A DNA stretch of 64,000 nucleotides from Flavobacterium sp. 1355 (GTDB lineage: Bacteria; Bacteroidota; Bacteroidia; Flavobacteriales; Flavobacteriaceae): positions 62,001-126,000 of the forward strand of contig NZ_JAFICC010000003.1 of assembly GCF_017833415.1 (NCBI RefSeq), given 5' to 3'. Below are positions 1 through 10,181 of this stretch, in pieces. Each line of letters starts with the position of its first letter. Position 1 is the first letter of the stretch. The notes beneath the pieces were generated by a model that saw only the letters and a program-made list of their open reading frames with translations, made no database searches and was not told the DNA's origin. Both the position numbers and the translations under genes were made by a program.

Positions 1-2
1 TA

Positions 3-647
3 TTCCTCTCAGGGGATGTAAACAAAAAATACAGAGCAATATTTCAATTTGGATATTCTTATGGTATGTACTTCAATGATTCTCTCGTTGATACTATTTC
101 CAAAAAAGATCAAATTACCATTGAAAAAGAAATTGCCGAATTTGTAAAAAAATACTTAATAAGTATTGCTCTTTCTGTAAAAGATAAGAATCGTAAACTA
201 AATAAAACAGAAATTCTTTTTTTTAATACGTATTTTACAATAGAAGGTTTTTTCGAAACTTCTATTGTAGAAATTTCAAAAGTAATTGAGCACTCCTCTG
301 ATAAATTCTTAACTTCTATTTTTACCGAGTTTTTGGAATCTTTCACAGTTACAATTGGTATACCTTACAGGGAACTTCAAGAAATTTTTATTCCAAAATC
401 AGTGGATTGGAAATGGATGAAATATTCACTAACAGAAAAATTTAAACAAGGTCTTAAGCGGGGTGTTGTAAACATTGAACCTAATGGAAGTATAACTATT
501 TCTCAGATTGATGAAGATTTTAATTTCCTACCGGAAATTGAAAATGAGAATGAGATATATCTTAAAACGTATACTTCCACTGTGGGCGCTATCATTCGCA
601 AAGTATTGTGGGATGATATAGAATCCGGAAAAGCTTTTCCTTCTTAG
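3..647 (+). CDS. Hypothetical protein, 5' truncated by the window edge
   Basis: The reading frame is open from base 3 with no stop before the first internal ATG at 66, so the true start lies outside the window and at least 21 more residues precede that ATG. About 214 residues are visible. The protein is soluble, rich in Lys, Glu, Ile and Phe, with no signal peptide or membrane segment and no catalytic motif that I recognise. It ends 102 bases before the NACHT gene, on the same strand and with the same AT-rich base use, so it may be part of the same defence island or a partner of that gene, but this is inference from position only. I cannot assign a family. Confidence 0.7.
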   Translation, partial: FLSGDVNKKYRAIFQFGYSYGMYFNDSLVDTISKKDQITIEKEIAEFVKKYLISIALSVKDKNRKLNKTEILFFNTYFTIEGFFETSIVEISKVIEHSSDKFLTSIFTEFLESFTVTIGIPYRELQEIFIPKSVDWKWMKYSLTEKFKQGLKRGVVNIEPNGSITISQIDEDFNFLPEIENENEIYLKTYTSTVGAIIRKVLWDDIESGKAFPS

Positions 648-749
648 ATCCTTAATGACTCTAAAATTCTTCTTTTGCCAATACTCTAATTAAAATTTAA
701 TTTAATTTAAACTTCATTTAGCTATTTCAAAGTACTTAAAATAATACAT

Positions 750-3700
750 ATGCCTGCTGCTACTAAAATAAACTGGTCCATCTTTAAAATGAAAAATGAA
801 AATTACACAAAATCTTTTGAGGATTTGTGCTATCATCTTTTCTGCAGAAAATATGGAATTACAGAAGGAATACGTACTGATTATAATCAAACTGGTATTG
901 AAACTGAACCTATAAAAGATCAGGATGGAAAATCAGTCGGGTTTCAGTCTAAATTTTTTGACAACAAGCTCAGCGACACAAGCTCAGTGAGTCAAATAAT
1001 TAAATCAATAGGTAAAGCAAAGAATGCATACCAAGACCTAAAGACAATAATCATCTATACTCATCAAGCCTTTGGAAGTGAAAATCCTGCCTACAAACTA
1101 AAAATTGAACTTGCCGCCAAACCAATAAAAATTGAATGGTTTGTTAGCAGTAATTTTGAAGGCTCTTTATTTCATCCTGGAAATCTGGATCTGGCACAGC
1201 TTTATTTTGGACTTGCACAAGAAATTGTTTTTCTAAAGAATACTCTGCCTTCAGAAATGTTTACATTTCTCTCATCTCCCTTATGTATAAGTTTACCTCT
1301 TAGCGATGAAAATAATACCCAAATCTTAAATTTCCATAATTACATTCTAAAATCAAAGCAAAAAATATATTTGCTTACTGGCGGACCGGGGTCAGGTAAA
1401 AGTATAAGCTTGTATAGATTATTTCAAAACCTCTCAGGAATGAATACAGGCAATACTACTGAAATGATAGATCAGTTGACAAAGCAAAAGGCAATTCCTG
1501 TCCTCATTAACTTGCGAAACTGTATTACTGATAGTATCGAAAACATTATAAAAAGTAGATTAGATGAATACAATGTCGGTCATGGTTCACTAGGCTTTAT
1601 TTTTCTATTTGATGGATTAGATGAACTTCCAGAACAAAAAATCGATTATGTACTATCCTACATAAACGAACTAAACAATAAAAAAAATACCATCAGAATA
1701 GTTTTCTCATGCAGATCCGGGAGTTATAATAAATTAAAAACAAAATCACATTTCAATACCATTGAACTTAGAATATGTGAATTAAATTTAGCTCACATTA
1801 AAACTTTTTTCCACGCCCGGGGCAATACAAATAAACTTAATTTACTTGAAAAATTTATAGTAGGAGAATCTGCAATATTAGGGGCAATAGACGATATTTT
1901 GCTTATAAATCTTTTTTATGATACTATAGAAGAGTTACATGAAGACAGTACAATAATTGACTTGCTCGACAAAAAGGTCAATCTTCTTTTAAAAAACAAT
2001 AATCATAAAAAAAACATTGACCATCTTAACTTATTAAATCCTAAGGAAGATAAAATTATACTTTTACACGAGGATATTGCATATCATTTCCATCAAAAAT
2101 TCCAGTTTAGATTTACTTTACCAGAACTACAAAATTTAATTAATATAAAACTACCGCAGCGTGATAGTATATCTATTAATCATCTTATCAATTATCTTAT
2201 TGAACTTTTCTTTGAACATTCATTCGCAGGTATTGACCAGGGAGAAAGTTATATCTACCAGCATAGAAAATATCAGGAATATTTCTTTGCTAAAAAATTA
2301 AAAAAAGAGTTTGATAAGAACCCTGGCATAATCAGAAAATTAAAAGTTGTTTCTAATTCTGATTTCTTTGAAGATATGTTCCTGCCCTATTTAAAAGCTT
2401 CATACAAAAAAGAAAATAATCTTATCGGTTTTATTAAACTTAATCTAATCAAACTATATTCAGGTAATGATTCCTCGTGGGGCGGAGATGATCCGTATTA
2501 TAGTGAATCTAATTTTTTTATAAAGACTTTAGCTGCTCAAAGTGACAGAGTATTTGAACAACTTTACAATGATGAAAATATTGGTATTTCAGAAAAAATA
2601 TCTTCGCACTTTCCATCACACAATTCTTTAGAGGAATTAATATATAATTTTTTAAATGATAAAAAAAAATATAACCTTGAAGATAAGCTAATCAAAATTT
2701 ACAATAAACTAGCCCATCTCCTAGAAGTAACAGCCATTCTGCATCAAAATAATCGAAGAACTCAGGCATTAGAAATTTTTAATCAATTCAATGATAGTCT
2801 GGAACAATTTAAAAAATCTAATCTCAAAGATTATTTAATAAAATCAAATAGAGGATTTTTAAATGATCCTTTTTGGGAAAAATGGGAATCGTTTATATAT
2901 ATACATATATTTATAAAAAATAACGATCTGCTTTCTACTTTTGAAACATTAATCGTAAAAAATTATTCTAAAATTAAAAATGAAGATTTATATTATTCTG
3001 CAGAAGAAAAAGGAAAAGAAAAGCTTGTCAAGTCATTTATCCGTGTTGTACTGAATTTTAAGCAACATGAACTTATTTCACTATTGGACGTATTTGAAAA
3101 TTATGAGTTCACTGCTTTATTAGAATTATTAGCGGATCCAAAATATCTGCATTTATATTTCGAAAATACGTCTTTAAAAAGCAGAATAGATCAAAAAATC
3201 AAGTCATCAGCACTGGATAAAAATAATGTATATGTACTTTTCTTTAAAAAGATTTCAGGAAATAAATTAAATAAACAAGAAAAAGACTTTATCGAACAGG
3301 CACTTAAAGATTTACGAAGTGAAACTGAATATGATATCAAAAGGAGGAAAAAATTACATGAATATGCTGTAACGGCTTTTAATATAGATGAATTTTCATT
3401 TGAGATAATTTTTAAAGAATACAGAAACGATTACAACTATTATCATGAGATTTCGCTATACAGCTCAATATTAAAAGGATATTTAGAAATTTTAAGTGGT
3501 AAAGATTCACTCATAAACTTAATTGCAAAGTTTAAAAAATACAATAATATTCATTTAAGAGATAATTTAAATAAATATTTTAAATCTGAATTCGCATATT
3601 TATGGGCTGCAATTTTCTCCATAACTTCAATTGAAATTTTTGAAAAAAAACAGCTTATAAAATTATTTCTTGATAAAAACCACAGCATTGACATTTTTGA

Positions 3701-4979
3701 ATTTTATTCAAATCTATGTGAATTCAATCCAAGATTATGTAAAACTCTTTTAGATAAAATTACCTTAGAGAATATAAAAAAAATTGAAAAGAATAAAGAT
3801 GAAGACATGATGAGCAATGTTAATAATCAATTCAGGATGGCAATATTATATTCAGAGATTGATGATCAAAAAGCAATAAACCATATAACTACAGGCATAA
3901 CAAACAGTCTGCTAAAACATGGGTGGAGAAAAGATACAATTATTTGCTATAATCTTGTTGATGCATTGGGAATAATATGGAGAAATCAATGGTACAACAA
4001 AAATAAATTACTACAAATTACCAAGAAAGTTTATGAATTAACAATTAAGGCTGCCACTATTACAGATGGTAAATTCACTTGGAAAGGCCCCTATTATTTT
4101 ATTGAAATACTATCAAAATATGATGTAAAACTAGCCCAGAAATACCGCAATAAATTCAGAAAAAAAGAAGTGAAATATTCGCCTAATCTTAGTACTCCCA
4201 TCATACTTTCTATGATAAAGGAAGGTTATGGAATAGAAGAAATTGAAACAGAAATAAAAAGGATACCGTTGGCTTATAATCATTTAGGAAACCCAACAAG
4301 TCAATACCATATAGAACGTTTTAAAACCTATTTAGCAATGGCCGTTAGTTATTTTCTTTCTGAAGTAGAGCAGGCAAAAGCATTTGAAAATGCGCATAAT
4401 GAAATTTCAGATTTATTGTCTTATGAAACCTCCCATGTCGATTGGAAAAATGAGCTGTCTGATGAAATTCCAGAGTATAAAAGACTTTGCGCCAAATATA
4501 AAAAAAAATATGAAATCCCTGCTTTTGAAATTATTTCTGATACTGAAAATGCAGTCCCTGAGTTATTATTGATGGAACATTTAAGTGTTGTAAAAAATAA
4601 AACCCAATTGAAAAAATGGTATACAAATTTCGATCGGGATATTGATTCAACAATTGAAAATTTTGATTCCTGGCAGGAAATAGTAGATGTAACATATACC
4701 CGAAATGAGAATATTTCAATGCTTCTTGAGTTGATGAAAAGAGATTACTTTCCAAGCTATAACTCTTTTACAAATGGTGCTAAATTTTATCATTTAGCCC
4801 TCGCAGCTGCCTTAGGGAATATGAATACAAGACAAGAAGCCTTAGATTTTTTGTTTGACAACTCCGGACATGGTGGATTTTTGCATATTTTGGAAAGTTA
4901 TGAAATCCTTCGGGATGAGAAAATGGCAAAATCACTTTTCAAACATTACCTGCGATTCTGCGATTTTTTAGTTAATTAA
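750..4979 (+). CDS. Mrr-like nuclease / NACHT (STAND) NTPase, Avs-type antiviral candidate
   Basis: A 1409-residue protein in three parts. Residues about 20-130 look like an Mrr-type PD-(D/E)xK nuclease: an FEDLC helix (23-27), GIE (49-51) and a QxK strand (Q66, K68). Residues about 200-440 form a NACHT NTPase: Walker A GGPGSGKS (211-218), Walker B FIFLFDGLDELPE (283-295) with the NACHT-type DGLDE, and a sensor strand ending SCRSG (320-324). Residues 450-1409 are helix-rich with no motif I can name, as expected for the ligand-sensing repeat region of STAND proteins. The architecture fits the Avs antiphage sensors, most closely Avs4 (Mrr nuclease plus STAND), which sense a phage protein and then cut DNA. 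Exact Avs type is inferred, not shown. M14 (base 789) is an alternative start. No partner gene is needed in known Avs4 systems. Very AT-rich. Next to Gabija and Shedu genes. Confidence 0.8.
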   Translation: MPAATKINWSIFKMKNENYTKSFEDLCYHLFCRKYGITEGIRTDYNQTGIETEPIKDQDGKSVGFQSKFFDNKLSDTSSVSQIIKSIGKAKNAYQDLKTIIIYTHQAFGSENPAYKLKIELAAKPIKIEWFVSSNFEGSLFHPGNLDLAQLYFGLAQEIVFLKNTLPSEMFTFLSSPLCISLPLSDENNTQILNFHNYILKSKQKIYLLTGGPGSGKSISLYRLFQNLSGMNTGNTTEMIDQLTKQKAIPVLINLRNCITDSIENIIKSRLDEYNVGHGSLGFIFLFDGLDELPEQKIDYVLSYINELNNKKNTIRIVFSCRSGSYNKLKTKSHFNTIELRICELNLAHIKTFFHARGNTNKLNLLEKFIVGESAILGAIDDILLINLFYDTIEELHEDSTIIDLLDKKVNLLLKNNNHKKNIDHLNLLNPKEDKIILLHEDIAYHFHQKFQFRFTLPELQNLINIKLPQRDSISINHLINYLIELFFEHSFAGIDQGESYIYQHRKYQEYFFAKKLKKEFDKNPGIIRKLKVVSNSDFFEDMFLPYLKASYKKENNLIGFIKLNLIKLYSGNDSSWGGDDPYYSESNFFIKTLAAQSDRVFEQLYNDENIGISEKISSHFPSHNSLEELIYNFLNDKKKYNLEDKLIKIYNKLAHLLEVTAILHQNNRRTQALEIFNQFNDSLEQFKKSNLKDYLIKSNRGFLNDPFWEKWESFIYIHIFIKNNDLLSTFETLIVKNYSKIKNEDLYYSAEEKGKEKLVKSFIRVVLNFKQHELISLLDVFENYEFTALLELLADPKYLHLYFENTSLKSRIDQKIKSSALDKNNVYVLFFKKISGNKLNKQEKDFIEQALKDLRSETEYDIKRRKKLHEYAVTAFNIDEFSFEIIFKEYRNDYNYYHEISLYSSILKGYLEILSGKDSLINLIAKFKKYNNIHLRDNLNKYFKSEFAYLWAAIFSITSIEIFEKKQLIKLFLDKNHSIDIFEFYSNLCEFNPRLCKTLLDKITLENIKKIEKNKDEDMMSNVNNQFRMAILYSEIDDQKAINHITTGITNSLLKHGWRKDTIICYNLVDALGIIWRNQWYNKNKLLQITKKVYELTIKAATITDGKFTWKGPYYFIEILSKYDVKLAQKYRNKFRKKEVKYSPNLSTPIILSMIKEGYGIEEIETEIKRIPLAYNHLGNPTSQYHIERFKTYLAMAVSYFLSEVEQAKAFENAHNEISDLLSYETSHVDWKNELSDEIPEYKRLCAKYKKKYEIPAFEIISDTENAVPELLLMEHLSVVKNKTQLKKWYTNFDRDIDSTIENFDSWQEIVDVTYTRNENISMLLELMKRDYFPSYNSFTNGAKFYHLALAAALGNMNTRQEALDFLFDNSGHGGFLHILESYEILRDEKMAKSLFKHYLRFCDFLVN

Positions 4980-5057
4980 TAGGATTGTAAATTACTTTTA
5001 TCAATGTTCAAAATCATATATTTTCTAATTCCTTTTTTATTATATAATAGAATATAG

Positions 5058-6779
5058 TTAATTTATAAATTCAATAGTATTTCCTAATTGGGCAATAATT
5101 TGTTTCTCTGAAATGACATTTGGTACAGCAATAAAACAAGAAACTTCGGGTCTTGATAAGGCAACATACAGCATTCTTTGTTTTTCACTTGGAAGACTTG
5201 CAGGTCGCACGAAATCTGTCAAAGATATATTCTGCCCGGAACTGTTATGGCTAAGAACTAACAAGATAGTAGTAAATGTCATTCCCTTTATCTTATGAAT
5301 TGTTGAAATAGGGAATGGAGTTGTAATCTCCGGAAACAAAAGTTCTTTCAAATTTAAAGCGTAAAATACAGCTCCTTTTTGCTTTAGCTGTAAATCTATA
5401 TCAATTCCAAAATGAGCCTTAACATATGTTGTAATATTTACAGTCCAATTTTTAAGCGTATCATCAATTTTAGGCATACCTTTTAAAAATTCAAATAACC
5501 TGATATTAAAATTAACATCTTCTTTTAATTTTTTTATTTCTTCTTTTTTAGCGTTATAGTCTGATCCTGAAAAACATATTTCCACAAAAAACACCCTTAA
5601 ATCATCAATTGAAGATTTAGTGTTTCCTTTATCATAGTGATGCTGTGCATTAATAAGCATTTTAGCAAGACTATTTTTCCAAGGTTCTTCTGATGGAGGT
5701 TTTATACCGAATTTCTCTAGATGTGTGCCACCGCGAACTAAAATGTAATTGGAAGAATCTGAATCAACCAGTTTTTGATATTGCTCAATCAATGACGTAG
5801 GGTCATTCTCATCATATCTTATAACTTTTACTTGATGATCAGTTCCGTGCTTACAAGTTGAAATAATTGCTTTTTCTGCAGCATTTCTAAATAAACTGTA
5901 CATATCTATAATATTTTGGGAAGATCTTCGACAGTCACTGAATCTAATAGCCTGCCATTGTGCTGCATCGTTAAATCTATTCAGAAACATGTCAGGTCTT
6001 GCCTCTCTAAATTCATACAGACTTTGATAAGGATCCCCAACAAATTCAATGTTAGACAAACCGGCACTTATTAAAATATCAAATATTTTGTACTGTATTT
6101 CAGAGGTATCCTGCGCCTCGTCTATAATGATGTAAGGAAACCTTTCTACAAGATATTGTGCTATTTGTGGATACGTTTCCAATAACTTACATGCAAGATA
6201 AGTGGAATCATCATTATTAATAAAGCCATTATTGATCTGCCAGTCCTTAAAAGCTTTTGCATAACGTTCAAATACGGCTATATCGGCAACTTTCGGATTA
6301 CATTTATTTCCATCCCAAGTATATGTCCCATCTATTTCAATCTTAAGTCTTGAAGGAGGGTAAGAAACTTTTAGTGGTTGACCTTTTATGTTTGGAAACC
6401 ATCCCAAGTGCATATCATTTAAGAATTCAACAGTATTTAAAATTGAGGGACGCTTACTTGGTACAGAAAGCATATGATAAAACGGAAGCGTAATATATTG
6501 ATTTATAAAGCTATCAATTGTTGAGATGATATTTGGATAACCTAAACTTATACCTTTAATTTCTTCGTATTTCTTACCTATCTCATCCTTGGCAACATTA
6601 GTAAATGATAAACATGCAATGCCAGAATATTTACCATATTTTTTCTCACATTCCTCTATAAGTGTAGTTAGCTTATAAGCTACAGCAGTAGTTTTACCAC
6701 TGCCCGGGCAAGCATTAAGAACTATTTTTCCTCTTGCTTTAAGATAAGGACTATTATCTGCAGTTATTTCAAAGTTCAT
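5058..6779 (-). CDS. gajB: Gabija GajB, UvrD/PcrA-like helicase
   Basis: A 573-residue superfamily 1 helicase-like protein. Visible motifs are Walker A ACPGSGKT (23-30), motif II DEAQDT (220-225), the motif V segment STIHKIKGMTF near residue 490 and motif VI RMLYVALSRPE near 540. It starts 3 bases after the stop of the OLD-family nuclease gene, the gajA-gajB order and coupling typical of Gabija. In characterised Gabija systems GajB binds the GajA tetramer and is activated by DNA ends or single-stranded DNA, depleting nucleotides while GajA nicks DNA. It is slightly longer than Bacillus GajB (about 500 residues). An unrelated UvrD-like helicase is unlikely given the partner. Confidence 0.88.
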   Translation of the reverse strand: MNFEITADNSPYLKARGKIVLNACPGSGKTTAVAYKLTTLIEECEKKYGKYSGIACLSFTNVAKDEIGKKYEEIKGISLGYPNIISTIDSFINQYITLPFYHMLSVPSKRPSILNTVEFLNDMHLGWFPNIKGQPLKVSYPPSRLKIEIDGTYTWDGNKCNPKVADIAVFERYAKAFKDWQINNGFINNDDSTYLACKLLETYPQIAQYLVERFPYIIIDEAQDTSEIQYKIFDILISAGLSNIEFVGDPYQSLYEFREARPDMFLNRFNDAAQWQAIRFSDCRRSSQNIIDMYSLFRNAAEKAIISTCKHGTDHQVKVIRYDENDPTSLIEQYQKLVDSDSSNYILVRGGTHLEKFGIKPPSEEPWKNSLAKMLINAQHHYDKGNTKSSIDDLRVFFVEICFSGSDYNAKKEEIKKLKEDVNFNIRLFEFLKGMPKIDDTLKNWTVNITTYVKAHFGIDIDLQLKQKGAVFYALNLKELLFPEITTPFPISTIHKIKGMTFTTILLVLSHNSSGQNISLTDFVRPASLPSEKQRMLYVALSRPEVSCFIAVPNVISEKQIIAQLGNTIEFIN

Positions 6780-6782
6780 TTT

Positions 6783-8684
6783 TTATACTGTATGTTTGAT
6801 TGCCTTGGATAGATATTTTGGAACTTCAAATATAATTGATACCCCATCGGCTATTGCAGTTTCTATGCATAAAGAAAAATCTTGCGCAAAAGAAGCTTTT
6901 GCAGGTAATGATTTCCATACTAAAATTGCCAGTTTTTCTTTTTCTTGAGAACTCAGCACTTCGTTTGGAAGACTATTGAGATACTCCTCTATCAATTGAT
7001 ATTTTTCTGTCTCATTTTTTGAAATATATTCAATTAAAAAGTTTTTTGGAAAATCTGTTTTTGTATCTGCTACATTTGCAATTGCAATTTCAAACTCAAG
7101 TGTTTTGAAAGCAGTAAATAATTTAATATTACTTTTATGCGATCGAATGGCTGATGTAAGATTTCCAATCCTATTATTGATAATCGAAGAATAAAGCCCA
7201 CCATGAAAGGTATCAAGATTCTTAAATTTTTTAGCGGTAAGATTTTTAAATGAATTTTTTTCTTTTGCAAACCTATCATCATCTGTTATAATTGCAGCTT
7301 TGTGTCCAATTCTTTTGTCTGGATTTGTTGAATTAAAGAGGTGGATAAATGCATAAAATGAGATACCATCAACACTGACTAATTCACACCGATGGTCTTC
7401 AAGTTTTAAACCCAAAAATTCAGAAAAAGCTTTTAACAGTAACTTTTCAGATATCCCCTCTACAAACAAAAGTCCACGTGCAAAAAAAAGCTGACTTTTT
7501 GTTACATCTAAGTATCGTTCTAATTGTTTTTTTCTGTAGCTAAAATCATTAGCCGTCAAAGTTTTCTTTTTTAATATCTGCTCTATTATATTCTCTGGCA
7601 CTCTATCTTCAAAACATCCTCCTATATTAACAGCATTTTCACGTAATAGTATAATATTATCCAAACTTGCTTTTGAAGTTAATGTAGGCGAATGAGAAGT
7701 AATAAACAACTGACAGTTATTTGGGGTACTTGCCGTTTTTAAAAAATTATAAAGATTAAGTTGTAATTGAGGGTGCAGATGTGCCTCTGGTTCTTCGATT
7801 AAAAGTGCAAAATGCTGATTTGCATCATCAGTTATACGTTCTTTTATATCGCCCAGAATAATCGCAATGTAAATCAGGTTATTAAAGCCCAGACTATTTT
7901 GCCATAAATTAAATCCATCATTTTCAAGAAGCTTTTTATCATGCGGAAGATATGGTTTTATCACATTGAATATACTTTCAATCTTTGCAGATTCTTCTAT
8001 TCGTAGTCCAATTTGATTATCCTTGGATATTTTAAAGATTTCATCTAAATGAGAATTTACACTTGTTCTTGTGTCTTTAACTTCTTGTCGTTTGAGTAAA
8101 TCATCATTGGCTGTTTTGATGATTTTTCTAAACTTATCTTCAGATTTAGAGCGTTCTACCAAACGTTTAATAACTGATCCCAACATATTTGATCTGACAT
8201 TCAAGAGATCGTTAGTACTGTCTCTTAGTGCCCCTAAATAATAATGTTGAAAGATATCAAAAGTTCCTGAATCAGCTTTTTGCTCCACTGTTGCTCCTGT
8301 ATAATAAGCGAATTTTGGATAGGTTTTTTCCCTAAGATCATAAATCAATACTATTTGTGCTAAATCATTATCAGGATTTACAGGATCTAAAATTAAATAT
8401 TCATAGAGTGCACCCTTTTCTGAAACCGATAAACCTTTAAATATATATTTTATCTCAATTCTTTTGCTTTGATTCCCTGTTTTACTGTCAAAGTAAAAAT
8501 CTTCATTATTAACATATATATCTTTTTTTTGATTTCCTAAATTGTACATCAGTCGAATGGAATCAACCACAGCCGTTTTACAGCATCCATTTTCACCAAT
8601 TATTATATTAAGTTTAGGGTCAAAATTTACCTTTAGGGATTTTACTCCCTTATAATTTTGAATATTTATCGTTGACAGATACAT
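6783..8684 (-). CDS. gajA: Gabija GajA, OLD-family ATPase-TOPRIM nuclease
   Basis: A 633-residue OLD-family protein. The N-terminal ABC-type ATPase opens with INIQNYKGVKSLKVNF and a P-loop GENGCCKT (30-37); Walker B is LLIEEPEAHLHP (294-305) and the H-loop ITSHSP is at 328-333. The C-terminal TOPRIM domain has its Glu in FVEG (E409) and its DxD in ITDDD (468-470). This is the domain order of GajA, which nicks phage DNA when cellular nucleotides drop. The P-loop is odd: the Gly normally just before the Lys is Cys35. Lies directly upstream of gajB. It could also be a general OLD nuclease, but the adjacent UvrD-like gene makes Gabija much the best reading. Confidence 0.88.
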   Translation of the reverse strand: MYLSTINIQNYKGVKSLKVNFDPKLNIIIGENGCCKTAVVDSIRLMYNLGNQKKDIYVNNEDFYFDSKTGNQSKRIEIKYIFKGLSVSEKGALYEYLILDPVNPDNDLAQIVLIYDLREKTYPKFAYYTGATVEQKADSGTFDIFQHYYLGALRDSTNDLLNVRSNMLGSVIKRLVERSKSEDKFRKIIKTANDDLLKRQEVKDTRTSVNSHLDEIFKISKDNQIGLRIEESAKIESIFNVIKPYLPHDKKLLENDGFNLWQNSLGFNNLIYIAIILGDIKERITDDANQHFALLIEEPEAHLHPQLQLNLYNFLKTASTPNNCQLFITSHSPTLTSKASLDNIILLRENAVNIGGCFEDRVPENIIEQILKKKTLTANDFSYRKKQLERYLDVTKSQLFFARGLLFVEGISEKLLLKAFSEFLGLKLEDHRCELVSVDGISFYAFIHLFNSTNPDKRIGHKAAIITDDDRFAKEKNSFKNLTAKKFKNLDTFHGGLYSSIINNRIGNLTSAIRSHKSNIKLFTAFKTLEFEIAIANVADTKTDFPKNFLIEYISKNETEKYQLIEEYLNSLPNEVLSSQEKEKLAILVWKSLPAKASFAQDFSLCIETAIADGVSIIFEVPKYLSKAIKHTV

Positions 8685-8892
8685 ACATGTGTTTTTATAA
8701 ATGTAATAATATAAGAATTAACATTAATTGAACTATTAATAAAAAACGTTAAAAATACAGAACTGATCATTAGAATTGATAGGTATAAATACTCCTTTTT
8801 AAATTAAATTCGGGAGCATCTCAAAATGTTTTTCCTTTTTTTAGCTTTATACAAACGGCAATAACTATTTTTGAAATCATTAAAAAGAAACC

Positions 8893-10089
8893 ATGAGCTT
8901 AACAATTAATTTGCAAAATGAAAAAGTATACTTAGAATATTACCCTCAAGATGGCGTAAGGTGGATAAACGAAAATTTTGATAAAGATGAGGATTTACTA
9001 GTAAAAAGAACTTTTAATTTTTCCAAGAAAGATATAACCCGTAACGATGATAGTCCTTTTGGAGACAGTATGGAATTTCTTATTGGGGTATTAGAAAATG
9101 ATTATTATAAAATAAACAAAAGAATCTTATCTACCGATAATGACGTTTTGTTTCATAAATCTATTGAATTAAGAATTAAGCATTTCATTGTAAATAGTAA
9201 CATATCTATTCTTTTAAAATTCGAAAGACTTGCCAAGCAGCAAATTATTATTGGTGGAGATAAGGAAAATGCTATCGACGAAAATATTTTTAATGATATC
9301 ATTAATTCTTTTCCATCACGAACAGAACAAAATCATTATGTAAATTCTAGGATAACTAATGTTCTATCGCAATACCTGGATGGTGTAACGGACTCCGGAA
9401 AAGCATTTGAAAAATATCTTGAAAGGAGGAACAAAATTGGTAACCTTAATACATTATCATCTATTAAGAATTACGAATATGAAAAATACTTATTTATATT
9501 AAAAACATTGAAAAAGATGCTCGCCAATATCGATAATTTCACCGAGAAAGATTGGCAAAATCAAATCATTGAGATCATATTAATTATTTATCCTAAGTAT
9601 ATCAAATGTTTTTCTGAAGTTATGATTAAAGATTATTACACCAATCCAAAGCCGACCAATCGTTCTATCGATTTGATGCTTATTGATGCAAATGGTACTG
9701 TTGATGTTATCGAAATAAAAAAACCTTTTACTAATTGCGTGGTTACAAAAAGAACTTATAGGGATAACTACACGCCAATGAAAGAACTATCAGGAACAGT
9801 AATGCAGGTGGAGAAATATTTATTTCATCTTAATAAATGGGGTGCCCAAGGTGAGCATGTTTTAAATCAAAAATATCAGTCTATGATACCTTCTGATATG
9901 AAAATAAAAATAACTAACCCAAAAGGTATAATCATATTGGGCAGAAATGATAATTTATGTAATGAGCAACTTTTTGATTTTGAGATTATCAAGCGCAAAT
10001 ATTCCAATGTAATGGATATTATTACATATGATGATTTGATAAACAGGTTAGAAAATATATTACAGAAATTTAAAAATAATCCCGAATAA
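8893..10089 (+). CDS. sduA: Shedu protein SduA (DUF4263 nuclease)
   Basis: A 398-residue protein with a C-terminal PD-(D/E)xK nuclease domain: D260 in RSIDLML, then E274 and K276 in VIEIKKP, followed by the Shedu-type stretch in which a helix carries QVEKYLFHLNKW and a later strand reads GIIILGR. This matches the DUF4263 domain that defines Shedu, a single-gene antiphage nuclease. The N-terminal 200 residues vary between Shedu proteins and are thought to sense the phage or gate the nuclease. It is encoded opposite to gajA with 208 bases between the starts, so it probably has its own promoter. No partner gene is required. Confidence 0.85.
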   Translation: MSLTINLQNEKVYLEYYPQDGVRWINENFDKDEDLLVKRTFNFSKKDITRNDDSPFGDSMEFLIGVLENDYYKINKRILSTDNDVLFHKSIELRIKHFIVNSNISILLKFERLAKQQIIIGGDKENAIDENIFNDIINSFPSRTEQNHYVNSRITNVLSQYLDGVTDSGKAFEKYLERRNKIGNLNTLSSIKNYEYEKYLFILKTLKKMLANIDNFTEKDWQNQIIEIILIIYPKYIKCFSEVMIKDYYTNPKPTNRSIDLMLIDANGTVDVIEIKKPFTNCVVTKRTYRDNYTPMKELSGTVMQVEKYLFHLNKWGAQGEHVLNQKYQSMIPSDMKIKITNPKGIIILGRNDNLCNEQLFDFEIIKRKYSNVMDIITYDDLINRLENILQKFKNNPE

Positions 10090-10181
10090 TTTTTTTGTCC
10101 TTAAGACTATTTATCATCCCATTTTTCAATTCTAATTTTGTGCAAAAAAACTCGAAAGTCTAATTGATTAAAATTATGCTG

